From the NCBI GenBank assembly GCA_018350325.1, contig JAEVLN010000023.1:373001-437000 (forward strand): 64,000 nucleotides of DNA, in the 5' to 3' direction. Of this stretch, positions 23,267-34,215 are shown one piece after another. This stretch comes from Globodera rostochiensis. Taxonomy: Eukaryota; Nematoda; Chromadorea; Rhabditida; Heteroderidae. Numbering within the stretch: position 1 is the first letter of the stretch; the number at the start of each line of letters is the position of its first letter. Below the pieces are notes generated by a model that saw only the letters and a list, made by a program, of their open reading frames with translations, was not told the origin of the DNA and searched no databases. Made by a program: the position numbers and the translations under genes.

Positions 23267-23350
23267 TTAAACTAATGGCACGCTATAAATAAAAACAATT
23301 CGGAATAGTTTCTGCCCACGGCCAACATTTTTATCGACAAGCGTTTCGTT
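23267..23350 (-). other. Exon-like island on -
   Basis: The minus frame reads NETLVDKNVGRGQKLFRIV and stops shortly after. Another GC-raised patch at 23450-23510 has a minus frame with QMHVGFVSMLWLVSS. No families are recognised. Confidence 0.25.
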
Positions 23351-24271
23351 AAATGTAAAATAATATATCAACAAGTAAATAAAAATTAATACAAAAAAAT
23401 TTTGAAAACTGCTTAATACCAAATTAATCTTCTTTTAAATTTTATTGCCCGATGTATGAAGGCTTGATGACACGAGCCAAAGCATGCTAACAAAGCCAAC
23501 GTGCATTTGACTAAACGCTAAAAAATAACAAAAAATTAAACTAAATTTTAATTTGATTAAGAAAAAAAAACGAAAATTTAACAATTGATATCATATTTAA
23601 ACTGCTCATGTTATATTAAAAAATACAAATAAAAAACTTTCAAAAAAATGTTGACTCAAATTAAACTTGTAGCAAATTGATTTTATTAAATGCTGCATGA
23701 ATCGGAATTTGTAGGATAAAAATTACAGCTTATGGCAAATTATATGCAAATAAATATCAACTATATATTAACAAAATGTGCTGTCAATCGAACATGAAGG
23801 GCCCAGCAACTTAACAAAATAAAGAATTGTATTAAAATAATTTATATATTGTTACATTACAAAACTCGTGGAGTCATTGTGTTAACACATAATTTAAGCA
23901 CAGAAATCTGGCGATCATGTTTTTGCACAAAATAAAAAATGAATTTTAGTGAAATCCTTAACAACAATGACTTAATTAATTATGCAAAAATGATGAGAAC
24001 AAAGATTGAAACTAAAATTAACAATTTTCATAAAGGAAATTTAAATGATCTAAACAGAATCTAACACATCCCAGAAATACGCAATTAAATTTGTAACGAT
24101 GAACATGTAAAACCATATATTCTAACAAACCAAAATGGCTTAAAAATGTATTAAATTCTTCATGTATATTACCAAAATAATGTGTACTACTATAAGGAAG
24201 TTCGTTTTATTTAAAAAAATTTATATAAAATTTATTAAATTAGCATGCAAATTTTAAAAAAGCATGAAAAA

Positions 24272-24373
24272 ATGTTAAAGAAAGAAATTGCGCAAAGCCA
24301 CGCGTGGTACGGGTGCATCGACGCCAAGAAATTTGACACCGAATTGAAAATTCAAATTATTAAAAAGGAATAA
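24272..24373 (+). CDS. 33-codon ATG ORF
   Basis: The frame reads MLKKEIAQSHAWYGCIDAKK then FDTELKIQIIKKE and TAA. The core (24292-24342) is GC-rich with C/G third positions. It could be an exon or a complete micropeptide. No family is recognised. Confidence 0.38.
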   Translation: MLKKEIAQSHAWYGCIDAKKFDTELKIQIIKKE

Positions 24374-25438
24374 TCCTATTTATGGAAAATATATTTCAAT
24401 ATTAAAGTGACTAAGAACAACAACATTTGCTAATAGTTCCAGTAATTACGAACGTATTAAGAATTATTACCTTTTGTATATTTATAATTAAAGAAAACCA
24501 GATTACTTTTTTTAAATTCAACTCATTGATCCTGGCAGAAAAGATTTGTCATGATTTCAATGTGCTTTAAATCGCATGTATATGAAATTAATCATTCTAC
24601 AGCGAATTCAACAGTTTTATATTCAAATATTTAAATTTATTTTATGCCTTGATATTAAGCAAATTTTACCAACTGATTAATAAAGGGATGAAAAAATAAT
24701 TTCAAGAAACCAATGTTAAAAATTTAAAGAATGGAAAAATAGGCAGTTGAAAAATTAATGAATGAAGCAAAAATACACACGAACAAAAAATTATATATTA
24801 AATTAAGATATAAATAAATAATAAAAAAGCAAACAAAAAAATAATAATAAAAAAATTTATGTTTCAAAGAAAATACAATGATTAAATAATTCAACTTTTC
24901 ACAATTTAAATACCAAGCTTATTAGGAAATGTATATTGTTATTAAGCTCATACAATCTGATTAGATTAAATTTCAACAAAGTGGATGATATGAAAATATA
25001 TATCAATTATTATTTAAATAAGAAAATAATGTACCCCGCGAAAATTTATTTTTAAAGTAAAATGCCTACCAAGCTGGCACAGAATAATAAATTTTTAACC
25101 TTATAATATTTGAATCAAGTAAATATTTAATATCGACCTTAATTTTTCTTCTGATCTTATTATCAATAAATATAATAAAAATTGATGTAAAGACTTGGAA
25201 ATCTTAAGCCAGATGGATAGAACGACAACCTTTCTTGCGAGTTGGCCTTTAAAAACCTTAACAGGAAAATAATTAATATTATACAAAAAATCATTAACGT
25301 TCATATATTTTTTAAATATAATGATTAAACAAAAACACTTTTAAAGTGCCTTATAATTAGATTACATGGAAATGAATAATATATTCAAAAATATATAGAA
25401 TAAAAAATAAATATTTTAACGAATTATAATTACTATAA

Positions 25439-25513
25439 AGTTCCCTAGCCAATTTAAAAGTTTTGTGGGATGAAGGTTTAAAAAAATGGATGCGGAGTGG
25501 TTCAAATAATTAA
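25439..25513 (+). CDS. Exon candidate
   Basis: The frame reads SSLANLKVLWDEGLKKWMRS then GSNN and TAA. No acceptor is evident. No family is recognised. Confidence 0.28.
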   Translation, partial: SSLANLKVLWDEGLKKWMRSGSNN

Positions 25514-25541
25514 TAAAAGACATTCTAATTTTAAAAATTCT

Positions 25542-25740
25542 TTCAAAACCTATGAAAGATACTCGAAATCGTCGGCATTGTCATTTGCTGGAACAATGCG
25601 AATTCTAAAAAAAGCGGCGTGTAGTTGTATTTTTTAAAGTTTAAAGCATAGTGGCAGTATCCGTGCTATAGGTGCGGGGGCCGCATTTGGTGCGCAACTG
25701 CAGTTAAAGCCCATTTGCCTCGGATCCACCTCAAGCAAAT
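25542..25740 (+). other. Two GC-rich islands, strand unsure
   Basis: At 25542-25637 a plus frame includes FKTYERYSKSSALSFAGTMR. At 25650-25735 a strongly GC-rich patch reads SGSIRAIGAGAAFGAQLQL on plus or DPRQMGFNCSCAPNAAPAP on minus. GFNCSCAP resembles the middle of an EGF-like module, but the evidence is too thin to call. CATAGTGGCAGTATC at 25651 looks like the start of U4 snRNA, but the rest does not fit. Confidence 0.25.
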
Positions 25741-26103
25741 TCTAAAACTTTTGTCAAAAGACTTTTAAAATTATCTTTTAAAATGGGCATATTCAAAGGC
25801 CTTAAATCAATTATAGACAACGATCATAAAAGTTTAGAAGCTTTTGTATATAAAAAATGCTTTGTTAAACAAATTTTTTAATTATATATAATAAAAGAAC
25901 ACAAACATATAAATTTCTTAAAAAAGAAACAATAATAAACCACTAATTGATTAACATAAACACAGAATTTTGCATAGATTCCAATTATTAATTTAAACAT
26001 ATCTTTTCCATAACATTATATATAAATAATTAAACTAATGCACGATCAATTTGTTCAACATACAATAATCAAAAGATTATTCGAATTTTTATATTAAATA
26101 CAA

Positions 26104-26304
26104 TCATCCGCGTGATATGGTGATCCTGCAAATGACGACCAAATGCTCACCGCATTTCCGCAACAGCTGACTGTTTCCACTATATTTGCAATATAAATAG
26201 AATAATTGCGGACGGAAAGATAAACAGATCCCAACGTACAATTGAATTTCGACAAAACTAGTGCAGGTCAAAAGAATTATCAAAAAGAACCAACTATTCG
26301 TCAT
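26104..26304 (-). CDS. Short secreted peptide, two exons, insulin-B-like
   Basis: The first exon (26240-26304) encodes MTNSWFFLIILLTCTSFVE, a convincing signal peptide. A 60-base intron is bounded by GTACGT and ATATAG. The second exon (26104-26179) reads GNSQLLRKCGEHLVVICRIT then ISRG and TGA. The joined product would be 46 residues and the phases match. CGEHLV resembles the insulin B-chain CGxHLV, but the next cysteine comes after eight residues instead of twelve and no A chain is seen. An inner donor (TGCG|GTGAGC) could route to a further exon. Unspliced, the frame also stays open because the intron length is a multiple of three. Confidence 0.4.
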   Translation of the reverse strand: MTNSWFFLIILLTCTSFVEIQLYVGICLSFRPQLFYLYCKYSGNSQLLRKCGEHLVVICRITISRG

Positions 26305-26521
26305 ATACAATTAATTTTTAAAAGAATCTAGAAAATAAAAATACAAATTTATTACCAATAAAGGCATTTATTGTATCTTAGAGGAAATTATTAAAAAAAA
26401 ATTTCGTAGAAGGTTTTTTCGCGTGATTTACAAAACGTCAACTAAAAAACAAAATTCAATAATTTAAAGTTTTCTTTGAATTAAATTTATACTAAATTAA
26501 GATTCTCAAATATTTATTTGA

Positions 26522-26644
26522 ATCGGTGGAAAAAATTTAGTCCGGCGTCCAATAATTGAAATTAAACAAGCGAACGGAGCATTGAAATTGTGGAATATTC
26601 AAGCTTTAGCGCTTGTCATAGAAACAAAACTCAGAACATGTTAA
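26522..26644 (+). CDS. 40-codon open frame, exon candidate
   Basis: The frame reads IGGKNLVRRPIIEIKQANGA then LKLWNIQALALVIETKLRTC and TAA. The composition is protein-like and the opposite strand is closed. No acceptor is obvious and no family is recognised. Confidence 0.38.
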   Translation: MGGKNLVRRPIIEIKQANGALKLWNIQALALVIETKLRTC

Positions 26645-26807
26645 TTTCTCAGGCTTAACAAGCATCATAAGATTTACAGATAACAATCTACTAAAAATTT
26701 GGCTGATAGATTAAAAAAAATCATATGCTAAAAATTCCACATTTTAATTAAAAAATATTTAAAAATTTATGAAATAGATTTTGAACAGTTCTTTTGAGTG
26801 TGATATA

Positions 26808-26888
26808 ATGGCAAGATGGTTCCAGCTGCGAGAACGGCATTTAAATTATTTTAAAAAACAATACAAATCGTCAACGCTGTTTATTTGA
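26808..26888 (+). CDS. 26-codon ATG ORF
   Basis: The frame reads MARWFQLRERHLNYFKKQYK then SSTLFI and TGA. Basic and aromatic, with a GC-rich start. It may be a first exon. No family is recognised. Confidence 0.28.
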   Translation: MARWFQLRERHLNYFKKQYKSSTLFI

Positions 26889-27831
26889 ATATAAATATAT
26901 TTTGCAATTAATAAAAATTGTTTAAAATAAACATAAATATATTATGCCTAATAAACTTAAATTAGTGTTCTTAATCAAGTATTTAAATGCAATAAAAAAT
27001 ATTATAATTTAAAGGCTTAATAACAAAATGAATTAATTTTTTTATTGGCGCTCGTTTAAAAAATAAATTTAAATTGTCTTAAGAATAAAAAAGTTTGTCT
27101 ACAAAAAATCTATTCGATTTTCTATAACAGGGCATCACAAAAAAGGAATTAATCATAAAATAAACATAAGACAATAAAATCAAAATTAATTTTATTATTA
27201 TTAAATTTAAATAAAAATTTATCTTAAACCAAATAAATCAAATTTATTCATGAAATATACAAAACTTTCTCATTTAAAAAACGCACAATTCGATCAAAAA
27301 TCAAAATTCAATAAACGGACATTTTGGTGAATAAAGCAGACAAAATTATATTTATTTAGAATGTTATATTTAAATAATTAATAAATTGATATTAAACAAT
27401 CTGAAATACAGTTTTGCACAAATTTTAAAATAATCTAAAAAATAATTTTACAAAAATATTGCTTTAAATTGTTTCAAAATAAAATACAAAAATTGTTAAA
27501 AAGAAAATTTTATTTTTTAAAATCGATAGTAGTTAAAGATAACTTGAATTCACTTATCAGCGCGTACTTGGCATAAATTTCCTAAAATAAAAATAAAATT
27601 TAATAAAATTATGAGCGTACAAAAAAAAATTCTTGATTGGTCAAATAAATAAAAGTTCTTATTTTAAACAAATTAAAGCAGTGCAAAAATTAAAAATTCT
27701 ACATTTTATAAAATAATTTAAATTTTTCTCCATTCCATTTTTAATTAATTGTTAATGATAATAAAAAATTTATGTAACTATTAATATTTAACCAATAATT
27801 AATCAATGTTCAAGACATAAAATAAAATTAC

Positions 27832-27938
27832 CTTGAGTTTGCTGCGTGCCTATCAAAAACTTAACCGTAGCCAGTTTTCCATATTTAGCTGCGATTTGAG
27901 TCCAGTTGAGGGTCACGGATGTTGAACGGAAACCGTTT
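27832..27938 (-). CDS. Ankyrin-repeat exon
   Basis: The minus frame reads NGFRSTSVTLN then WTQIAAKYGKLATVKFLIG and TQQTQ, ending at CTCAAG|GTAATT, a strong donor. WTQIAAKYGKLATVKFLIG fits the ankyrin consensus xPLHxAAxxGHxExVKxLLxx in spacing and in the AA, G, L, V and LI positions. The acceptor (TTGTCACTGAG) is moderate. A plus-strand frame over the same bases (ATG at 27906 region) is a shadow. Ankyrin repeats mediate protein binding; nothing here tells which protein family it belongs to. Confidence 0.55.
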
Positions 27939-29052
27939 CTCAGTGACAAAGAACTTTTGTTTAGGACTATCAAAATTGATCAATTTTTGAGAATACCTAT
28001 TTTATTGGTTTTAATCTATTTTATTTTTTGTAGGATAGTTTATTTTTTCTATTTTAACAATTTGAAAATTCATATAAAAAATATATTTTTATTTAATCGT
28101 AATTGTTGTCTAAATTGAGTTTTTGACGCAAAATAAATGATTAGACTGGCATTTTGTGTTGTCATTTCACTCAAAATCAAAGTAACTTTTAAATTTTTAA
28201 AATTTGAATTTTATATATCTTTGTTTTATTCTCTTGCAAGAGATTTTGTCAATGAATTTCAAATTTATATAAGTGACGAAATGAAATAATGTTTTAAAAA
28301 TAAGGCGTATCTTTTTTAAGCAATTGTGAGCAAAGGAAAAATGATAAATAAGTGCTCGCAATCATAAGAGTTGCCGAATACAAAAACCATTAATTGTGAG
28401 ATCCTTGTAAAACCGATTGTAAAATCACTCGATTATGCTATCTTTAGGGGATAAATTCAACCGGGCAAAACCCAAAACTTTTGTACAAAAAAGGGCATGG
28501 ATCAAAATTTTAAAAAAATTTTTGGGATTTTTTGAAGTTTAAAGGAATACTCAACGAATAAATATTTTCTTTATAATTACAAAAATTATAAAATCCCTTT
28601 CTCACTCGTGAACTGAATATACTAAGCCTTTTAGAGTTCCATAATCAATTTTAAAAGAAATCGATTATTGTCCAATTTTTGAGTAAATTTTGGTTGAACC
28701 GAAACTTTTACATCAATAAAATATAATTTAAATTATTTTTGATTTAATATTAAATGTGTGTTCGTTTCAGTAAATTAAATCATTTCTTTCCATAATTGTA
28801 ACTTAAAGGGGCAAAAGATATTTTTAATGTTATATTTTAATTATAATCACCATAGAATTCTAAATTATATTGTTTACGACAATTGTTAAAATTTTAATTT
28901 GCAATTGTTTCTAAATTGATTAATATTTTATATTTGACCTATGCCAACTTTAAATTTTGTTTTGAACGCCCTCTGATTGCCATGATAAGTGATAAAAATT
29001 CAAACATTAAAATTGACATTTTTAAAATTTTGTTATAAGTGTGTGCTTCTAG
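27939..29052. other. AT-rich spacer
   Basis: 28602-28680 weakly resembles 47448-47525 (shared CATAATCAATTTTAA). No gene seen. Confidence 0.4.
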
Positions 29053-29171
29053 GCATTTTAACTGCATTCATCTCTGATTCGAACATCTCCCACACATTCC
29101 ATCGTTTTGGCGAAAAAAGATATTATTACTGTCCGTACACCTTAAGGACTGATTTGTTTATTCCCACATAA
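29053..29171 (+). CDS. Terminal exon candidate
   Basis: After GTGCTTCTAG the frame runs 38 codons to TAA: ILTAFISDSNISHTFHRFGE then KRYYYCPYTLRTDLFIPT. The overlapping minus frame (TMECVGDVRIRDECS) is shorter. No family is recognised. Confidence 0.38.
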
Positions 29172-29217
29172 AAATTAGCATTTGTTTAGTTATATTGATA
29201 ATTTGTGCTCTAAGAAC

Positions 29218-29292
29218 ATTTTTAAATATTGTCGGCCTAATGCCAAGTGCCAAAACTCCAATTCCAAAGCCAATAAATGGCAGAATGTTGGG
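29218..29292. other. Exon-like island, three frames open
   Basis: One plus frame reads KYCRPNAKCQNSNSKANKWQ; the minus strand reads ILPFIGFGIGVLALGIRPTI, like a membrane segment. I cannot choose. The patch is GC-raised relative to its flanks. Confidence 0.22.
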
Positions 29293-29618
29293 TTCAATTA
29301 GCAATAATTTGCTTAATTTTATTTATTTTTAGTTTTAAATTGTATTTCTTTTTAATATGTGAATTTTCAAAAGTTCGTAAACATAATTTTTACTGGTCTC
29401 ATCGCTTTAATTGTAGGTTTATTTTCAATCTTTTACTTATTTCTTCTGAAGATATTTTGAATTGACAATTTTTGTTTAATTTTACGATAATATTTTTATT
29501 ATATAAAAATCCGGAATCGCCATAATCATTTTGTTTACATTTAAGTTATTTCAAAAAGCAGGGAAAAACAATTAATTGATCTCAGAAAAAACCACAACGT
29601 TTTTTTTTTGCCTTTTTG

Positions 29619-29694
29619 GTTGATTGCCCCGGCGCCGGTGCCGGAGACGCAGTCGGTATGGCCGCGGGAAACGAGGTGACGGCGGTGCTAGTTT
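29619..29694. other. Most GC-rich island in the window
   Basis: About 70% GC with many CpG. The plus frame reads DCPGAGAGDAVGMAAGNEVT; the minus frame, after AAAAACTAG, reads STAVTSFPAAIPTASPAPAP. A Ser/Ala/Pro-rich linker on the minus strand is the more usual composition. The abrupt change of base composition is the striking point. Confidence 0.3.
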
Positions 29695-29949
29695 TTATTT
29701 CTTATGATGGGATTGTTTTTTTTAATTTGTTGATTTTAATATATTTTATTTAACAGAAGTTTGTATATCATAACCCATATTGTTTTATTTTTAGGTTTGT
29801 CAATTTAAAATCAAACTTAGCTTTTTTGATAGTTGCAATAAGATGAAAAATTATTCTTTATTTTAATAAAATTAAGAAAATTAAAATTTATTAAGTTGAA
29901 CTACTTTTTTTGCTGTTATCGTAGTATTTTTTTAGAATATAATTTACGT

Positions 29950-29992
29950 TAATTGTTTAAAGTTCGAACAGTGGAATTAAAACGCATGCTTT
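29950..29992 (+). repeat. Short repeat, inverted partner of 9598-9640
   Basis: Contains AGTGGAATTAAAACGCATGC and ends next to AAGCG|GTGAGT, a strong donor. One frame reads SNSGIKTHALS. The same core appears on the opposite strand at 9.6 kb without that donor. Confidence 0.5.
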
Positions 29993-30170
29993 AAGCGGTG
30001 AGTGAATCAGCACGTTAATTCCTCTCATTTGAGTTCAAAGTTGAGCCAAAAGCTTATATTTTATATGTATTCCTTTTACCGTATTTGTATTATTTACTCG
30101 TCGTTTTAAATTTATTAATTTTTATTAGCAGCCATTACAATCCTTTTCGATTTTAAATTGTAATTTAATC

Positions 30171-30339
30171 AAATTTGTTGATCATTTAATTTTTTAATTC
30201 CAATCAATTTTCTGTGTAACTTTTAATTAAATGGAAAATTGAAACATATATTTGCAGTCACTTTGTTTTAATCTGATATTTTGAATTTATTATTTACAAA
30301 GTTAGATTAGAGTTTGAATGATGAATTTTACAAAATTTG
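30171..30339. repeat. Dispersed repeat (169 bp), copy 2
   Basis: Partner of 17312-17480. Here it is followed by unrelated sequence instead of the 1.3-kb duplicate. Confidence 0.85.
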
Positions 30340-30489
30340 TTATTTGAAATTTACGAACATTTTTATTTAATTGCGCTTGCAACCTCACTCCGCTAACAAT
30401 GGTTTTGTGTTATTTTGTAAATTTGCTTATTTTATGATTGCATTAAATTCTTGCCTATTTTATTTCTTAGTGTTTAAATCGGACGAATA

Positions 30490-30654
30490 ATGTCTCAGCC
30501 GACTCAATTCCATCGATCCGTCGGCGGTGCGAAGGTGGGACGGGGTTTGGCGTGGAATTGGACGAATTCAATTCCATCTTCCTCATTCATCTGTCATCGC
30601 CACACCCAATCAATACAAACTCATTTTTCAAATCACCTTTATTTTATTTTTTGA
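30490..30654 (+). CDS. 54-codon ATG ORF
   Basis: The frame starts MSQPTQFHRSVGGAKVGRGL and continues AWNWTNSIPSSSFICHRHTQ to a TGA stop. The first 100 bases are GC-rich (30485-30590). Minus-strand frames are also open (KPRPTFAPPTDRWN). TTTCTTAG lies just upstream. It may be a first coding exon; GTGGGACGG could be a donor. No family is recognised. Confidence 0.35.
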   Translation: MSQPTQFHRSVGGAKVGRGLAWNWTNSIPSSSFICHRHTQSIQTHFSNHLYFIF

Positions 30655-30659
30655 TAAGT

Positions 30660-30812
30660 TACCCAATTTTATTCAATAATGTTTGCAACAAAAACCAAAA
30701 TATTACGGAAAATATTGCAGAAATACAGGCATGGTCAAATGTCTTTATTCCAGAAGGGAAAAAAATTGTCGTAAATTATTTCAATCGATATGAAAGGCTA
30801 ATTCGGAATTAA
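30660..30812 (+). CDS. Terminal exon candidate
   Basis: The frame includes NQNITENIAEIQAWSNVFIP and then EGKKIVVNYFNRYERLIRN before TAA. The minus strand is closed near the end. AATATTGCAG inside it could be the true acceptor, leaving about 30 codons. No family is recognised. Confidence 0.38.
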   Translation, partial: YPILFNNVCNKNQNITENIAEIQAWSNVFIPEGKKIVVNYFNRYERLIRN

Positions 30813-31221
30813 TGGCCCCGAAAAGCCTAGAATAACCTTTTTGAGATTTTTTATTGGACTTTTGAAAGTTTTAATTTTTGCTGTTACTTTGACAATTTTG
30901 GCTTTTGTTTCTGCAAATTTTGACAATAAAACCTTTTTCCTTGTGCAGTAGTAAAATTGACCTCTAATAAATTTTTTTTTTTTGAAGTGGTAACGGAATT
31001 TTAAAACATATAAATATATTTATGGGAATCCTTAACATCGTCACATATTTTAATTAATGAAGTTAAACAAATGCCAGAAAAAATGATCTGAAAATACGCA
31101 ATTACCAAATTAAAAAAAATCAAACTTTTTAAAAAATGGCTTTTAATGCAAAATGTATCATAGACTTCGAAAACATGGGCAAAATGTTTAAACACAAATT
31201 AATTCCAACAAAGTAAAAAAT

Positions 31222-31296
31222 AACATTAAACAAAAGGACATGTTCGACAAACTCAGAATGAATGAACAAGCAGATCGCAACAAACCTGGCAAATGA
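31222..31296 (+). CDS. Exon candidate, charged
   Basis: The frame reads NIKQKDMFDKLRMNEQADRN then KPGK and TGA. It is hydrophilic and helical. No acceptor is evident. No family is recognised. Confidence 0.3.
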   Translation, partial: NIKQKDMFDKLRMNEQADRNKPGK

Positions 31297-31394
31297 CGAT
31301 GCCAAACGATTACAGAGTTCATTTCAGCATAAATTAAATAATTAAACCAAATTAAAAAAAGTATTCAAAAAATAAAAATAGCAATTTAAAAAAA

Positions 31395-31568
31395 ATCTTA
31401 ATCAAGCAATTTGGCCTTGACCCGATTGTAAGCCAAATCGCACTCAATTTCACAAATCAGTTAGAGAGGAGTAACAAATGGACACATCGTCAAAAAAAGA
31501 TTAATGCCGGTTGGTTCATTTTAAAAATTTTACCAAAATCAAAGAATTATTATTCACCAAGGGATTAG
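31395..31568 (+). CDS. 57-codon open frame without ATG
   Basis: Includes IKQFGLDPIVSQIALNFTNQ then LERSNKWTHRQKKINAGWFI before running into AT-rich codons. GAGGA|GTAACA near 31471 could be the donor that ends it. The upstream AT-rich part resembles 32935-32990. No family is recognised. Confidence 0.38.
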   Translation: MLIKQFGLDPIVSQIALNFTNQLERSNKWTHRQKKINAGWFILKILPKSKNYYSPRD

Positions 31569-31693
31569 AAGTTACATAAATAATTGACAAAATCAACAAA
31601 ACAGTAACAAATTTTATAGCTTTTATGTTTAATTTTAAATTACAATGAGATAAAAAATTAAAAGCAGATTATGAAATTAAGGATGCTAAAAAA

Positions 31694-31795
31694 TTAAAAA
31701 TCATAAATCAATATACGATAACAATGACAGTCTGTGTGACTCATTATTATCACAATGTCCGCTTCCAACATTTGAAGAATACCGCGGATCGAAGC
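31694..31795 (-). CDS. Exon after TTTAAATCAG acceptor
   Basis: A clear acceptor on the minus strand opens a patch with two possible frames: ASIRGILQMLEADIVIIMSH or FDPRYSSNVGSGHCDNNESH. ATCCGCG|GTATTC could be a very early donor. The edge in base composition coincides with the acceptor. Confidence 0.35.
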   Translation of the reverse strand, partial: ASIRGILQMLEADIVIIMSHTDCHCYRILIYDF

Positions 31796-32451
31796 CTGAT
31801 TTAAATTAATACATAAACCAATATAATACCGTGGGTATAAGGTTAATAAAATTAAAAATCGGCATTTATTATTATTTAACATAAATACATTTATGCTATT
31901 TTATAAACTATATAAACTAAATCCGACTTAAAACTTTATAAAATTTCTTGCCTGAAAATCTTAATTTATACAACAAACAAAATGAAACTTGGGCATTTTA
32001 AGCCACGATTATAGTGATCCATTGAAACAAAATTTATTTAAAGTTATATTACTTATTAAAATTTACAAAAATATATAATACTGAAATATGTATGATATTG
32101 AAAAATTGTAAAAAAGAAATTCGAGGGGTCATAAATATTAAATCTCATAAAACCTAAAAAAACTTTTCACCTGAAAATAAATTATCATAAAAAATCCAAA
32201 AGCCTTGTCAGCATTATTACACAATAAAATGAGTAAAATAATCAAACAAGATAAAGTTAAAAAAATATGATGGAAGTAAGAATGAAAAATAAACATTAAA
32301 AAATAAGTTCATCTTATAAAATACGTTTTTGGATCATTTCAATTGAAACACCTTGCATTTTGGCATTTTGTAAGTATCACGTCCATACTTACCTCCTATT
32401 GTATGTTGGCAAATAAAAAATATTTCGAATTTTGAGTTGTTAATTTTTAAG

Positions 32452-32517
32452 TTGGAACCTATAATTGATTCTGTTCACTCAAGCGGAGTACAACTAAGTC
32501 AACGTAATTACAATTAA
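32452..32517 (+). other. Short terminal exon candidate
   Basis: After TTTTTAAG the frame reads LEPIIDSVHSSGVQLSQRNY and ends at TAA. No family is recognised. Confidence 0.28.
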
Positions 32518-34110
32518 AACAATGTGTTTTTTTCATAATAAAATAAATAAAGCATAATAACGTCTACAACAGCGAATGTGAATTGTGAATTAAATAATAA
32601 AACATAAGATATATTGAATTCGATATGAAGCAAACCTGTTGTATATTTAATAATGAAACATTTTCAAATGTAGCACTTTTAAACATTTCAGCATAATTAA
32701 ATAATTAAGTCAGTTTTATTCCGTTGTATTTTTTGTTCTTTGCTCGAAATTCGGGGCACACACATTATCTTAAAATTTGTATTTCAAAAAGAAAAGTAGT
32801 AAAATAAACCACCTTTTTAAAGACCTTCCAAACAAATAAGATAATTAATTTATTCAAAATATACAAAGTTTCTCAATCAAATATAAAGAAAATAAATAAA
32901 ATTCTAATTGAAAACGCACCTAAAAATAACCGAATTAAAAAACTATTCAAAAAATAAAAATCGCAATTAAAAAAATCTTAATCAAGCAATATAAATACTG
33001 TAACAAACGTTAAAAAAAGAACATCAAATCAACGATAAGTCTGTCTTCATGCGCAACAATTGTTTGCCTTAAGTTGCACAAGAATTATGAGAGTGAAGCA
33101 TTCTCTGACTATTAAATAATAATACCGATTTATATTGTATGAAAAACGCTATAAACTACGGAATATTTATAAATTTAAACGTAATTTCTAATATCAAAAA
33201 AAGACTGAATTTTTAAAATAAATAAGCAATGGCCTAAGTTCAGAATGAATGGACGTAAACATTTTGAAAACCTTTACAATATATTCTTCTTGAATAAATT
33301 TTTATTAATTTATCTAACCAATTACTTCTATGCATTAAATTAAATAATGAAAGAAACTAATATTCATTTAGATAAAAACGTTGAGGAAACGGATTGTGGC
33401 ATAAAAAATATGAAAAAACAAAGTAAACTAATCAAATTATTTTTCCTTAATTTATTTTTCAAGCAAAATGTTATATTCTATAATAAATTAATTGTAAAGG
33501 TTCTCTTGTCACGCTCGTTTTAGCAAACAGTTTGAAATACAAGAGGAAAAAAGGGCTCTCGAAACCGCTTAAACACATAAAAGCAAATCCAAAATTACTT
33601 CAAACACCACATCGTTTTAGGACAAATAAATAAATTATAAAAAATGAGAAAAATTTATTTGAATAAAATGATATTTAACAAAAATGACATAAAATTCTGA
33701 ATTATGAATAAGGGAGAGAGTGTAATAAAAAAAATATCCAAGAAAAAATAACAAATTTAATTGAAATACAATTTTTATTAATACTTATAATTGAAAAAAA
33801 ACGTATCAAATAAATGTTCGCCTATTATTGACACTTATATAAATATAACGGACTATATACATAAAAGTTAAAGCTTATTAATCTATCCAATATAAATTAA
33901 AACATAAATGTGTCAAACTGAAGGCTGTTTTTAAAAAATATATATTAAATCAATCTAAAAACAAAAAGTTAAATATAAAATTGAAGCTTTATAAAACATT
34001 ATCCGCACGTGGGCATTAAAAAAGATTTTTAATTAAATAAGCCAAAACCTGAATATAAGCCACAATATTAAATGAAAAAAATATAAATGATTAATCTTTT
34101 CTAATTATTA

Positions 34111-34215
34111 AAACCAATTACGTTTGGAATTGGAACAGACACGGTGCGAACAACGCCAGACATGAAGGTCAATTTTCAAGTCACCATGCAATTAACAATA
34201 TTTAAGATTTTATGA
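34111..34215 (+). CDS. Exon candidate inside duplication
   Basis: The frame reads KPITFGIGTDTVRTTPDMKV then NFQVTMQLTIFKIL and TGA. Another plus frame (NWNRHGANNARHEGQFSS) is also open. It is repeated unchanged at 37487-37591 in copy 2. No family is recognised. Confidence 0.35.
   Translation, partial: KPITFGIGTDTVRTTPDMKVNFQVTMQLTIFKIL

Noticed and set aside
25651..25735. U4 snRNA-like start (CATAGTGGCAGTATC)
   Set aside because: Only the first 15 or so bases resemble U4. The 5' stem-loop and Sm site are not present, and the patch reads as protein on both strands.
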